Shown: positions 25,919 through 35,874 of the stretch, piece after piece
How positions within the stretch are numbered: the first letter of the stretch is position 1
How the letters are laid out: each line of letters begins with the position of its first letter
Assembly: GCF_013314535.1 (NCBI RefSeq)
Contig: NZ_JABUAE010000015.1
Span: forward strand, 1-64,000
Direction of reading: 5' to 3'
DNA from: Bacillus sp. Xin1
Lineage (GTDB): Bacteria > Bacillota > Bacilli > Bacillales > Bacillaceae_G
DNA length: 64,000 nucleotides
Position numbers and translations under genes: made by a program
The notes under the pieces: model-generated
Seen by the model: only the letters and a program-made list of their open reading frames with translations
What the model was told of the DNA's origin: nothing
Database searches by the model: none

Positions 25919-27340
25919 TTATTGCGCAATTAATTCCGCCCCATCTATTTTTCCCAAATACGACAACACGTGCTTTACTGCCGCTTCCCCTTGATCAATA
26001 CAATCAGGAAGGCCGGAGCCAGCATAAGAGCTACCAGCTAAATATACACCAGGTAATTCTCGCTCCATAAATGTTGTTAACTTCTTCATTCTTTCTTTAT
26101 GCCCCACTGTATATTGCGGCATGGCATCTTTCCAGCGACTTACGACAGTAAATTCTGGATCAGCTGTTATATCCATTGTTTTTTGCAAGTCTTCTAATAT
26201 AAATTGAACAATTTCTTCATCGGATTGTTCGACGATTGCTTCGTCACCAGGGCGCCCAACATAGCAGCGAAGAAGTACTTTCCCTTCCGGCGTTGTATGC
26301 GGCCATTTCTTATGTGTCCACGTACATGCTGTAATCGAAAAATCACTATTGCGAGATACAACGAAGCCCGTTCCATCAATATCACGCTGGATGGCTTCTT
26401 TCGGAAAGGCTAATGCAACATTCGCAACGGATGTCGATGGAACATTGCGGAAGAAGCGGAACTCTTTATACTGTGCAAACATAGAAGGCAATACTTTATG
26501 AGACGCAGCGACTACGATAGCGTCCGCCTCAATTTCCTTTCCATTGCTTAGTGTAATCGAATAACCATCGCCCATTTTTGTGACTTTTTCAATGCGAGTT
26601 CCCTTCACAACTGTTCCAACTTCTAGTCGATCTTCTAGCTCTTCCACAATAGATTGTAAACCTGTTTTTAACGTTAAAAAGATTCCTTTCACCGCTGCAT
26701 CTTTTGCTTTTTTCGGAGCTACATTACGCATACCGAGTGAAATACTACGATACTTTTGTTCTACTTGATAAAACTGCGGGAATGTCGCCATTAAGCTCAT
26801 TTGATCGATATCCCCTGCATAAATTCCAGATAACAATGGTTCGATTAAATTTTCAACCACTTCATTTCCTAAACGACGACGGAAAAATTGACCAAGTGAT
26901 TGATCAGAAACAGGTTTCGAACGTGGCAATACAAAATCAAAGCCTGCTCTTACTTTACCAATCGGAGAGAACAATCCTGAAAATAGAAACGGAGTAATTT
27001 GTGTTGGAATTCCCATCATGGATCCGCTCGGCATCTTATGTAATCGGTTGTTCACAAGAACAAATGACTGCCCAGTTGCGTTGTTTACAAGCTGATCTCT
27101 AAGTCCTAGGTCTTTTGCTAGTCTAGCCGCACTCTCTTTTCTTTCTAAGAAAGAATCTGGACCACGTTCAATTGTAAATCCATCTTTTCGAACGGTTTGA
27201 ATTTTCCCTCCAAGCTTACCCGAAGCTTCTATTAACAATGTATCAACCGGCAATCCTTTTTCGCGAATTTCTTTTTGTAAGTAATACGCTGCTGTTAAAC
27301 CTGTAATTCCACCACCGATGATAACAACTTTCTTTTTCAA
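25919..27340 (-). CDS. hemY: Coproporphyrinogen III oxidase CgoX (HemY)
   Basis: FAD enzyme oxidising coproporphyrinogen III to coproporphyrin III in the Gram-positive haem route (also named protoporphyrinogen oxidase). The 473-aa protein has the dinucleotide motif VVIIGGGITGLTAAYYL at the N-terminus, GPDSFLERK, and the C-terminal FAD segment GVYLAGSSYAGSGLPDCIDQG. The start is TTG (KKKVVIIGGG) after GAGGGGGAG. It is last in hemE-hemH-hemY, 24 bp after hemH. Confidence 0.93.
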   Translation of the reverse strand: MKKKVVIIGGGITGLTAAYYLQKEIREKGLPVDTLLIEASGKLGGKIQTVRKDGFTIERGPDSFLERKESAARLAKDLGLRDQLVNNATGQSFVLVNNRLHKMPSGSMMGIPTQITPFLFSGLFSPIGKVRAGFDFVLPRSKPVSDQSLGQFFRRRLGNEVVENLIEPLLSGIYAGDIDQMSLMATFPQFYQVEQKYRSISLGMRNVAPKKAKDAAVKGIFLTLKTGLQSIVEELEDRLEVGTVVKGTRIEKVTKMGDGYSITLSNGKEIEADAIVVAASHKVLPSMFAQYKEFRFFRNVPSTSVANVALAFPKEAIQRDIDGTGFVVSRNSDFSITACTWTHKKWPHTTPEGKVLLRCYVGRPGDEAIVEQSDEEIVQFILEDLQKTMDITADPEFTVVSRWKDAMPQYTVGHKERMKKLTTFMERELPGVYLAGSSYAGSGLPDCIDQGEAAVKHVLSYLGKIDGAELIAQ

Positions 27341-27364
27341 AAAGGCTCCCCCTCTCCTATGGTA

Positions 27365-28300
27365 TTACGAAACTTCTGTTTGCTTCTTTAACACGACATC
27401 TGCTAGACAAGAAATAAATGCATCTGATGCATTTGGCATTTCCGGACGATAATACTTCGCTCCAATTTCTTCTGTAACAACTTTACATTCAATATCGTTG
27501 TCATATAGTACTTCTAAATGTTCAGCTACAAACCCAACCGGTGCATATACAAATGAAGTGTAACCATATTTTTCGTTTAATTCTCTCGTTAAATCTTGTA
27601 CGTCTGGCCCAATCCATGGGTCCGGTGTATTACCGGCACTCTGCCAACCAACTGCATAATTTCGAACTTCCGCACCACGCGCAATATAATCAGCTGTTTC
27701 ATTTAACTGTTCTGGATAAGGATCACCTAAAGCGATAATTTTTTCTGGTAGGCTATGAGCAGATACAATTAAAACCGCTTTTTCGCGTTCCTCTTCTGAC
27801 ATAGTGCTATATACTTTTTTCACTTCATCTACCCAGTACTGGATAAACTTTGGTTCTTTATACCAGCTATCGATTCCGTGAATTGTTAAGTTTCCAAGCT
27901 TAGCTGCTTCTTCTTGCGCTCTGCCGACATATGATTTTACGCTGAACGTAGAATAATGCGGAGCAAGAACAAGAGCAATTGCTTCTTCAATCCCATCATT
28001 ATGCATAGCCCCTACAGCATCCTCAATGAAAGGTTCAATATGTTTTAAACCAAGATACATATGGAATTCCACGTGATCTTGCACTTCATTTAAACGTTTT
28101 TCTAGCTTTTTTGCTTGTTCTAATGTAATAGTAGCTAAAGGAGAAATACCACCAATTGCGCGGTAACGTTCTGTTAAATCCTCTAACATTTCTGGACTTG
28201 GCTTTCTGCCTCTACGAATATGTGTATAGTAACGTTCAATATCTTCTTCTTTATACGGTGTTCCGTATGCCATTACAAGCAAACCAATTTTCTTTTTCAT
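27365..28300 (-). CDS. hemH: Coproporphyrin III ferrochelatase (HemH/CpfC)
   Basis: Inserts Fe2+ into coproporphyrin III. The 311-aa protein shows the N-terminal [26 protein letters not shown], the metal-site His in [20 protein letters not shown], and the C-terminal [20 protein letters not shown] with the conserved Glu, as in monomeric Bacillus ferrochelatase. The start has AAAGGAG. It is the middle gene of hemEHY, 14 bp after hemE. Confidence 0.95.
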   Translation of the reverse strand: MKKKIGLLVMAYGTPYKEEDIERYYTHIRRGRKPSPEMLEDLTERYRAIGGISPLATITLEQAKKLEKRLNEVQDHVEFHMYLGLKHIEPFIEDAVGAMHNDGIEEAIALVLAPHYSTFSVKSYVGRAQEEAAKLGNLTIHGIDSWYKEPKFIQYWVDEVKKVYSTMSEEEREKAVLIVSAHSLPEKIIALGDPYPEQLNETADYIARGAEVRNYAVGWQSAGNTPDPWIGPDVQDLTRELNEKYGYTSFVYAPVGFVAEHLEVLYDNDIECKVVTEEIGAKYYRPEMPNASDAFISCLADVVLKKQTEVS

Positions 28301-28314
28301 ACACGTATTCTCCT

Positions 28315-29361
28315 TTACTTCGCTAACTGTGCTTTCGAATAATCATGAATAAACGCTGTTAAACGTTTTAATGTATCTGGATTTACTTCTGGGAATACAC
28401 CGTGACCTAAGTTAAATACATAACCAGGCTGCTTCATTCCTTGATCTAGAATCCCTTTTACATGCTCCTCGATTACGTCCCATGGCGCAAGTAAGAAAGA
28501 AGGATCCATATTGCCTTGTACCGCTTTATGAATGCCACGTGCGCGCGCTTCTTCAATTGACAGGCGCCAATCAAGTCCGACTACATCAAGAGGCAATTCA
28601 TTCCATTCATTTGCTAAATGCCCAGCTCCAACGCCGTGCATAATCATCGGAACACCCATACTGCGAACTTCCGTAAAAATACGCTCCATTGCAGGTTTCA
28701 TAAATGTACGGTAATCCGCTACATTTACTGTTCCAACCCAAGAATCAAAGACCTGTACCGCTTTTGCTCCTGCTTTGATTTGTGCTTTCAAATACGTAAT
28801 CACCATATCTGCAAGCTTATCCATTAAAGCGAACCAAGCTTTCGGCTCTGTATACATAAATGCCTTTGTTTTATGATAGTTACGAGAAGGTCCTCCTTCA
28901 ATCATGTAACTCGCCAATGTAAATGGTGCCCCTGAAAAACCAATTAACGGAACATCTAACATTTCTGTTGTTAATAACCGAATTGTATCTAATATGTATG
29001 GAACATCGTCTTCCGGATGAATTTCACCAAGTTTTTCTACGTCTTGTAAAGAACGAATTGGGTTATCAATCACCGGTCCGATTCCTGATTTAATTTCTAC
29101 ATCAACGCCGATTGCTGGTAATGGTGACATAATATCTTTATACAGAATCGCCGCGTCTACATTATATTGATCAACTGGAAGCTTTGTAACATACGCACAT
29201 AGCTCCGGATTATGTGTAATTTCAAATAAAGAATACTTCTCTTTTATCTTTCTATATTCAGGCTGTGAACGACCTGCTTGTCTCATATACCATGCTGGTA
29301 CATATTCTGTTTGTTCCCCCATACACGCTTTTAAAAATGTCTCATTTATAGTTCTTACCAA
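28315..29361 (-). CDS. hemE: Uroporphyrinogen decarboxylase
   Basis: Cytosolic enzyme removing four carboxyl groups from uroporphyrinogen III to give coproporphyrinogen III. The 348-aa protein carries the signature [16 protein letters not shown] near residue 22 and [18 protein letters not shown]. The start is TTG (MVRTINET), with AAGGGAG about ten bases upstream; no ATG fits the known N-terminus. It is the first gene of the hem operon. A possible promoter lies in the 176-bp gap after pbpF. Confidence 0.95.
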   Translation of the reverse strand: MVRTINETFLKACMGEQTEYVPAWYMRQAGRSQPEYRKIKEKYSLFEITHNPELCAYVTKLPVDQYNVDAAILYKDIMSPLPAIGVDVEIKSGIGPVIDNPIRSLQDVEKLGEIHPEDDVPYILDTIRLLTTEMLDVPLIGFSGAPFTLASYMIEGGPSRNYHKTKAFMYTEPKAWFALMDKLADMVITYLKAQIKAGAKAVQVFDSWVGTVNVADYRTFMKPAMERIFTEVRSMGVPMIMHGVGAGHLANEWNELPLDVVGLDWRLSIEEARARGIHKAVQGNMDPSFLLAPWDVIEEHVKGILDQGMKQPGYVFNLGHGVFPEVNPDTLKRLTAFIHDYSKAQLAK

Positions 29362-29404
29362 GACCCTTGCTCCCTTCCTTACCTATACGAACCCTATCCT
29401 ATTT

Positions 29405-29434
29405 ATTATCTTTTTTTACTATACAGCTTGTAAA
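29405..29434 (-). promoter_or_regulatory. Possible hemE promoter
   Basis: TTTACA, 18 bp, GATAAT on the minus strand, 44 bp upstream of the hemE start. Plausible sigma-A elements, not consensus. Confidence 0.45.
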
Positions 29435-29537
29435 AACAAAATGCATAACTTTATGTACGTTGTTCATGAAATTGACACAAACGTTCGTAAAACCGCTTAC
29501 TATTTTCACAACATTCTTATTATATCACAAGCAAAAA

Positions 29538-31655
29538 CTACGGTTTAGCTACTTTTGTCTTTTCTCCTTCTCGATTTGTTTGTGGATTATACGGGACAAC
29601 ATAAAAACTTGGTTTAGCGAATATATTCGTAAACTTGTCTTCATACTCACCAATCCCTTTTACTGTTCCAACATGAGTATGGACTCCATTCTCAACCTTA
29701 TAAATTCGATATATAACTCTTTTATCTTGAAGTGGTTTCCAGCTCAATTTCGTAGTAAATAAACCAAACGGATTAAACGATAATTTCGCCTCTATATTTT
29801 CAATTCTACTTAGGTGAATTGGGTTTCCGATCGTCTCAACACCTTCTGGCTTCTTAAACTTCGTTTTATCTTGTACATGCGCCTTCGTTAAAATCTTTTT
29901 AAACAATTCTGTTGCAGACGCACTTCCATCATATAATTGGTGTTCTCTATCTGTACGATCATACCCAATCCATACGGCGCCTACTAAACTTGGCGTATAT
30001 CCAACAAACCAAACATCTCTAGCACCTTCACTTTGATTTGGAAGTGACGTTGTACCCGTTTTTCCTGCTAGCGCACCTTTATATTCACCCGTTTTTGCAG
30101 TTCCTTCTCTTACAACACCTTCTAGCATTTTTGTCATATACCATGCTGTTTGTTTTGAAAAAATTTTCGTTTCATTTTTAGGTGATTCCCCAATGACCTT
30201 TCCGTGCCGATCAAGTACCCTCTCAATCACATGTGGCTCAATAATTTTTCCATTTGCCAAAAACGCACGGTACATCTTTACAAGTTCAAATGGAGAAACG
30301 CCTTCTTTTAATCCGCCAAGTGCCGCACTTAAGCCAGCATCTGCAATATGAATATTTCCCTTCTCTAAATATTGCTTCCCTTCTTCGATTCCCATTTCAT
30401 GTAATAAAGATACAGCTGGTACGTTTGCCGATTCCAAGAGCGCATCATACATCGTTACTTCTTTTGAATACCGTTGATTATAATTTCGCGGCTCATATCC
30501 TTCAAAAGAGACTCGTTCATTTGTTAATAAAGAATACGGATTATATTTTTTCGTTTCTAGCGCCGGTGCGTACACAATAAGCGGCTTTAAAACAGAACCT
30601 GGTTGACGTTTCGCAAACACTCGATTAAATCCTCTTGGCACATACTCTCTCCCGCCAATTGCAGCTTTAATGCCTCCTGTCGCATGATCCATTAATAAAA
30701 AGGCTCCCTGTGCTCCGCCCTCTTTCCCTGGAAAATTCCGCGCATCTTGAAATTGATCATACGCTACTTTTTGAATTTTCTCATCCATTGAAACAACAAA
30801 TGTATAGCCCCCGCGGAGAACTTCCTGATGCGATAAACCATACAAACGCGCCGCTTCATCTACAACCATATCAACATACGGCATATAAGCGAGTTCCCGT
30901 TCATCTAAATTTTTATAAAGCGCAATGGTTTTCCCTTGATAGCGAACGCTTTCCTCTGCTGATAAATACCCTTGTTTATGCAGAAGAGACAATACTAAAT
31001 CACGGCGTTCCTTGCTTTTTTCTGGATACAGAAACGGAGAATACCCATTTGGTGCTTTTGGAAGCCCCGCAAGCAGCGCACCTTCTTCTACTGTTAACTT
31101 TTCTACATCTTTATTAAAATACAATTTTGCTGCGGCCTGAATTCCATAAGCACCATGACCAAAATAAATATGATTCATATACATTTCAAGAAGCTGGTCT
31201 TTCGTATATGTTTGTTCTAATTTAAGAGCGATAGCTACTTCTTTTAATTTGCGCGTAAATGTTTTTTCATGTGTTAAAAAAACATTTTTGACGAGTTGTT
31301 GCGTAATCGTGCTACCTCCCTCTACTTTTTCTCTCGCTAAAATATCTTTATACAACGCGCGAAATACAGAAGGGTAGTCAATTCCATGATGCTCATAAAA
31401 TCTGGAGTCCTCTACAACGATAAATGCTTGCTGCACATGTTTCGGAATTTGCTCAATCGGTACAAGATCTCTATTTTCTACATATAATTTTGTAATTTCT
31501 TTTCCTCGCTGATCAACGATACGTGATGAAGAGTGGAAAACAAGTTTTTTTTCATCCATCATATAACCACCAGCTAACACAATCAGTTTATAGAGTACAA
31601 TCGCCACTACAAACACTGCTACGCCGCTTATTAAAGTCCACTTTATTTTCTTCAT
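29538..31655 (-). CDS. pbpF: Penicillin-binding protein 2C, class A
   Basis: Bifunctional peptidoglycan synthase outside the membrane. The 705-aa protein has an N-terminal anchor (residues 8-30). The transglycosylase domain has catalytic Glu82 in VEDSRFYEHHGID and the GGSTITQQLVKN and GHGAYGIQAAAKLYF blocks. The transpeptidase domain has the SxxK motif in RQPGSVLKP, SxN in SANVPA and KTGTT. A short C-terminal beta domain (ISRIENIEAKLSFNPFG...) follows. B. subtilis pbpF has the same place between yhgC and the hem genes and acts in vegetative growth and spore germ-wall synthesis. The gene is divergent from hmoB. Confidence 0.92.
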   Translation of the reverse strand: MKKIKWTLISGVAVFVVAIVLYKLIVLAGGYMMDEKKLVFHSSSRIVDQRGKEITKLYVENRDLVPIEQIPKHVQQAFIVVEDSRFYEHHGIDYPSVFRALYKDILAREKVEGGSTITQQLVKNVFLTHEKTFTRKLKEVAIALKLEQTYTKDQLLEMYMNHIYFGHGAYGIQAAAKLYFNKDVEKLTVEEGALLAGLPKAPNGYSPFLYPEKSKERRDLVLSLLHKQGYLSAEESVRYQGKTIALYKNLDERELAYMPYVDMVVDEAARLYGLSHQEVLRGGYTFVVSMDEKIQKVAYDQFQDARNFPGKEGGAQGAFLLMDHATGGIKAAIGGREYVPRGFNRVFAKRQPGSVLKPLIVYAPALETKKYNPYSLLTNERVSFEGYEPRNYNQRYSKEVTMYDALLESANVPAVSLLHEMGIEEGKQYLEKGNIHIADAGLSAALGGLKEGVSPFELVKMYRAFLANGKIIEPHVIERVLDRHGKVIGESPKNETKIFSKQTAWYMTKMLEGVVREGTAKTGEYKGALAGKTGTTSLPNQSEGARDVWFVGYTPSLVGAVWIGYDRTDREHQLYDGSASATELFKKILTKAHVQDKTKFKKPEGVETIGNPIHLSRIENIEAKLSFNPFGLFTTKLSWKPLQDKRVIYRIYKVENGVHTHVGTVKGIGEYEDKFTNIFAKPSFYVVPYNPQTNREGEKTKVAKP

Positions 31656-31697
31656 TCGTCGTCCTTCTTTCCAAATGATGGTACATTTATTATTTGA

Positions 31698-32258
<561 letters not shown>

Positions 32259-32260
32259 AC

Positions 32261-32303
32261 AAAAAAGCTGTAACTTCGATTGAAAAGAAGCTACAGCTTT
32301 TTT
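32261..32303. terminator. Bidirectional terminator after hmoB
   Basis: AAAAAAGCTGTA-CTTC / GAAG-TACAGCTTTTTT stem with U-tracts both ways, in the convergent gap. Confidence 0.85.
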
Positions 32304-32331
32304 CTCTGTCTTCCACGAACTCATCACCCTT

Positions 32332-33456
32332 TTATCTTGAAATACTTTCCACTTCATTTCTACCACAGTAACTACATTGACCTCGTCTACGATAATAATA
32401 AGCGATAGAAGCAAGACCTAGCGCTATCCCCCAGAGAATCCATAAAAGCATTGGCCCTATTGAACCCCAAATGTGACTCAGCAAAATATTATCTGTAGAC
32501 ACGAGTTGAAGTTGAACCGCGATAAAAGCGAAAGTAAAGGTGAAGCCAGCAGCGGTTACAGCAATCGCTACACACGATGCTGGAATCACCGCCAGTAGGA
32601 TTGGCACCCTTTTACCGTTAACAAATGGGAACCACCGCGGGAAGGTTTCACCCCATTTCTGGATCAAACCTAGCGTAAGAATACTACCGGCGATACATAT
32701 CGATCCAAAAGCCCATTCAGTAATATGATGCGCTGGGTTGACATTGGAAAAGTCCTGCAAAAACTTCGCGTCAATTCCTAACGGGATTTTCAATGCCCAA
32801 GCATAGCGCGTAATTGCATATGGGATAGGAGCAAGAGCCGCAAGATAGGTAATCCATCGACTCCATCGCATGAGAAGAGATGTTTTCCCATCCGTCGTCC
32901 TTCCACAATATTCACATGCATGGCGTATTTTTCTCCGATAAGCTACAGCGAAAAATCCCCAAGATACCGCTCCTACAACACATATAATTTGATTGAACAT
33001 TAGCCAGTCAAACTTAAATTTTAACAAAAAAGCATAGGCCATGGCCGCAATCAAACTGGCATCCGGTACAAAGAGGAGTAAAGCAGCCGCCCACCCCCAG
33101 GCATAGATGAGGATAAGCCGCTGTTGGAAAGTCTTTTCCACTAGCTTCCTCATTGAAAATCCAACCAATATACCTATGAGACAAAGAACAACAAATATGA
33201 TACCTCCAATATGAGACGGAAGATAACTAACCTTGCCAGCAAACAAATCCATACCATCTTCATTCTTAAAAGGATACCCCTCTCCTCCAAGCAACCAGTA
33301 AAGATGCATTGATCCATAAAAGGCTGACCAAGCAATGGCTATATACCCAATCCAAGATGGCCACCGCTTTAGGCTCATTCCTTCTCTTTTCTTTCGTGAA
33401 GGCAATGCATCATTTGTATCCATGTTAGATTTGTCAATCGAAGTCTTTGAATCCAC
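32332..33456 (-). CDS. Polytopic membrane protein with two zinc-ribbon-like CxxC pairs
   Basis: Not recognised as a named family. The 374-aa protein has about nine to ten hydrophobic helices. Two similar cysteine pairs, CEYCGR near residue 184 and CSYCGR near the C-terminus, follow arginine-rich stretches (YRRKIRHACEYCG, YYRRRGQCSYCG). This repeat suggests an internal duplication, each half ending in a cytoplasmic CxxC. It is downstream of a two-component system on the same strand, separated by a terminator, and might be its target or a sensor partner. A B. subtilis counterpart is not known to me. Confidence 0.7.
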   Translation of the reverse strand: MDSKTSIDKSNMDTNDALPSRKKREGMSLKRWPSWIGYIAIAWSAFYGSMHLYWLLGGEGYPFKNEDGMDLFAGKVSYLPSHIGGIIFVVLCLIGILVGFSMRKLVEKTFQQRLILIYAWGWAAALLLFVPDASLIAAMAYAFLLKFKFDWLMFNQIICVVGAVSWGFFAVAYRRKIRHACEYCGRTTDGKTSLLMRWSRWITYLAALAPIPYAITRYAWALKIPLGIDAKFLQDFSNVNPAHHITEWAFGSICIAGSILTLGLIQKWGETFPRWFPFVNGKRVPILLAVIPASCVAIAVTAAGFTFTFAFIAVQLQLVSTDNILLSHIWGSIGPMLLWILWGIALGLASIAYYYRRRGQCSYCGRNEVESISR

Positions 33457-33574
33457 TCAAAAAACACCCTTTCCTATTATTTTCTTGAAACTGATTTACT
33501 CTTTTATACACATGCATCCAAATTTGTCACTAACCTTACCCACAGCCCCTTTCCTTTTTTAGCTACCATAAAAA

Positions 33575-33621
33575 ATCACCTCGATATCCATTGTATTGAG
33601 TGAATGGAAAATCAAGGTGAC
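33575..33621 (-). terminator. Terminator of the two-component operon
   Basis: TCACCTCGAT...ATC-AGGTGA stem with an inner CCATT/AATGG pairing, then TTTTTTATGG on the minus strand, 14 bp after the kinase stop. Confidence 0.8.
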
Positions 33622-33634
33622 CTCAAGTTTAAAT

Positions 33635-34969
33635 CTAGTTTAATTTTTTCCTTAAATAATGCCATGTACCTTGCGGCGAACTGGATACCTCCCAAAAAAT
33701 ATCCATTTCCCTGGTCATGAGCGAAACGATGGATAGTCCGATGCCCGCTCCTTTTGCTTCCGAGTGGTGCTCCATTCCCCGTCCTTTATCTCTGATAACC
33801 ATAAATAAATCGCCGTCACGATCAATTGTTTCTACACAAATATATCCGCCAGAATTGGCATGCCTAATGACATTTTGAAACAGGTTATCCAATATGCTGC
33901 GCAGCCAGAGAGGATCCACCTCCCAAATCAACAAACAGTCAGCCAAATGGACATCCACTTCAAAACCTTCTTTCTCAAAAACCGGATACCACTCGGCAAC
34001 AGCATTACGTAACTCTTCAACTACATCTATGTTTGTCTTCTCTACTGGATACTTTCCAGCTGAAAGTAATGTGTAAGTAAGAAGGTTTTCAAGTAATTTT
34101 CCAACATCGTTTAATTTGTTGACGATAATTTGTACCGATGCGGTTGCTTTTAAGGATGATGGGTTATTCTGAATGGAGTAGGCATGCTGTCTAATAACAG
34201 TTAAAGGCGTCCTTAAATCGTGAGAGATATTTGCAATTAATTGTTTTCGTAGATACTCTTCTTCCTTCTCGCGCTTCCGGCTGGCTTTTAACTGATCGAT
34301 CATCCTGTTAAAGGCTTTTTCTAATTGTCCAATCTCATCACTGTTATTGACTGTAACCTTATCAGGTATTCCATCATTTACGGTATCTGACATTGTACTT
34401 TGAAGTTGTACAAGTCTTTTGCGAATACTTAAGAAAAATAACAAAGATACCACTACAATCGAAACACCTACGACAAAAATAATAAGGATTAAAAAGAGAT
34501 CTCCATTTACTGGCTGAATCGCAAGCGTCGTAAGAGATTTTGGGATATGAAATATCATAAATCCTTGTTCACCATCTTTACCAATCGTAGCTGTCACAGT
34601 GAATGTATCTTGTTTCTTTTTCCTATCGAGATAGTTGATGAGGCTCAAAGGTGTCCATTGATCAGGAATGTCTACGATACGCTGATTGATCACATGGGTT
34701 TTCCCCACTTTGTCGACCCAAAACAGCTCAGCTTTCGGATAATGTTCTTGTATCTTACCGAGCTTTTCATTGATTGTATTCCCATTAGCTTCATTTAGTT
34801 GTTCAGCTTCATGTTCCCACATTTTTTCTATTTCCAGCGGCTCATATATCGCATCTTGTTTAAGCAAAATGTCAGGTAAATAATAGATTGCTGGCAAAAT
34901 AGGCCACATGAGTAAAGAGGCAAGGATCAATAACAAATATTTGGTAACAAGCGATTTTCGAATATTCAT
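33635..34969 (-). CDS. Two-component sensor histidine kinase
   Basis: The 444-aa protein has a first membrane helix at residues 10-30, an extracytoplasmic sensor of about 125 residues, a second helix at 158-181, a HAMP linker, the dimerisation/phosphoacceptor helix with His250 in ANISHDLRTPLT, and an ATPase domain with the N box (LDNLFQNVIRHA), DKGRGM and GAGIGLSIV. The signal is unknown. It overlaps the response regulator stop by 4 bp (ATGA), so the pair is coupled. Confidence 0.88.
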   Translation of the reverse strand: MNIRKSLVTKYLLLILASLLMWPILPAIYYLPDILLKQDAIYEPLEIEKMWEHEAEQLNEANGNTINEKLGKIQEHYPKAELFWVDKVGKTHVINQRIVDIPDQWTPLSLINYLDRKKKQDTFTVTATIGKDGEQGFMIFHIPKSLTTLAIQPVNGDLFLILIIFVVGVSIVVVSLLFFLSIRKRLVQLQSTMSDTVNDGIPDKVTVNNSDEIGQLEKAFNRMIDQLKASRKREKEEEYLRKQLIANISHDLRTPLTVIRQHAYSIQNNPSSLKATASVQIIVNKLNDVGKLLENLLTYTLLSAGKYPVEKTNIDVVEELRNAVAEWYPVFEKEGFEVDVHLADCLLIWEVDPLWLRSILDNLFQNVIRHANSGGYICVETIDRDGDLFMVIRDKGRGMEHHSEAKGAGIGLSIVSLMTREMDIFWEVSSSPQGTWHYLRKKLN

Positions 34970-35640
34970 AACTTCAACCGATACCCGATGCCGCGAATCG
35001 TTTCGATAATCTGCGGATGACTGGGATCAATCTCTATTTTTTCACGCAAATGACGAATGTGGACCATAAGGGTCCGATCCCCTTTTATATAGGAATCTTC
35101 CCACACAGCTTCATATATTTGCTTTTGAGTCAAAATCTGATTTGGGTGATTGAGAAGAAACATAAAGATATGAAACTGTTTACCAGTTAGGACAATCTCT
35201 TTATTCGTTTGTGAACTCAAAATACGGTTGGCTTTCCGGTCAATACTTAAATGGTTCAACTGGATATGATCCGGAGAAACTACACCGAGTCGCCTTAAGA
35301 GAACATGAATGCGGGCCTCGAGTTCATCAGGATGGTACGGCTTCGTCATATAATCATCTGCAAAAGCGAGCCCTTGCAGTTTATCTTCTATTGAAGCTCT
35401 CGCTGTGAGCATCATAATTGGTATTTCAGGGAACTTTCGCTTCATTCGCTGCCCAACTGTATAACCATCAAGCCCTGGAAACATAATGTCCATAATAACA
35501 ACGTCCGTTTGTTCCATGTAATCAAATGCATGATGGCCAGACTTCAACCAAATTACTTTATATCCCCGTTCAGTAAAAAACTCACTTACCCATAATCCAA
35601 TTTCTTCATCATCTTCTATATGTAAAATTGTTAATCCCAT
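34966..35640 (-). CDS. OmpR/PhoB-family response regulator
   Basis: A 224-aa protein with a receiver domain (acidic IEDDEE, phosphoacceptor Asp51 in VVIMDIMFPGLDGY, Thr in MLTARA, Lys in TKPYHPDEL) and a winged-helix DNA-binding domain (EIVLTGKQFHIFMFLLNHP ... VHIRHLREKI ... IRGIGYRLKL). The loop normally written GxxxGADDY is one residue short here (GLAFADDY). The start ATG (MGLTILHIED) has GAGGAGAG upstream; a longer frame includes the ribosome site. A shortened bcr1-like element ends about 20 bp upstream of the start. Confidence 0.87.
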   Translation of the reverse strand: MGLTILHIEDDEEIGLWVSEFFTERGYKVIWLKSGHHAFDYMEQTDVVIMDIMFPGLDGYTVGQRMKRKFPEIPIMMLTARASIEDKLQGLAFADDYMTKPYHPDELEARIHVLLRRLGVVSPDHIQLNHLSIDRKANRILSSQTNKEIVLTGKQFHIFMFLLNHPNQILTQKQIYEAVWEDSYIKGDRTLMVHIRHLREKIEIDPSHPQIIETIRGIGYRLKL

Positions 35641-35659
35641 CGCATTTCTCTCCTCTACC

Positions 35660-35722
35660 ATAAAGTGAAACTTTAATCAGCCCTCACCAATCAGGCTTTT
35701 ACAGGCAGTTCATGCAGGAAAA
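35660..35722. repeat. bcr1-like repeat, short derivative
   Basis: ATAAAGTGAAACTTTAATCA, CACCAATCAGGCTTTTACAG and GCAGTTCATGCAGGAAAA: both ends and the centre of the bcr1-like element with the internal part missing. It sits directly against the ribosome site of the response regulator, so it is within its 5' UTR. Confidence 0.6.
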
Positions 35723-35811
35723 TTTGATTATCTTTGATAATAAATGCCTGCACTGAACTTCTAATATTCACCTATCTCCCCCCTTCATAATTTAAAAGTG
35801 ACATAGCATAC

Positions 35812-35856
35812 AAAAAACCCGAGTAATAGAATTTTCAAACAATCCACTACCCGGGT
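35812..35856 (-). terminator. Terminator of ydbST copy 1
   Basis: ACCCG-GTA / TAC-CGGGT stem with a long loop, followed by TTTTTTG on the minus strand. Confidence 0.65.
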
Positions 35857-35874
35857 GATATATCTAGCTTTCTT

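Noticed and set aside
35660-35760. Possible riboswitch upstream of the response regulator
   Set aside because: The stems belong to a short bcr1-like derivative; no known aptamer consensus was seen.
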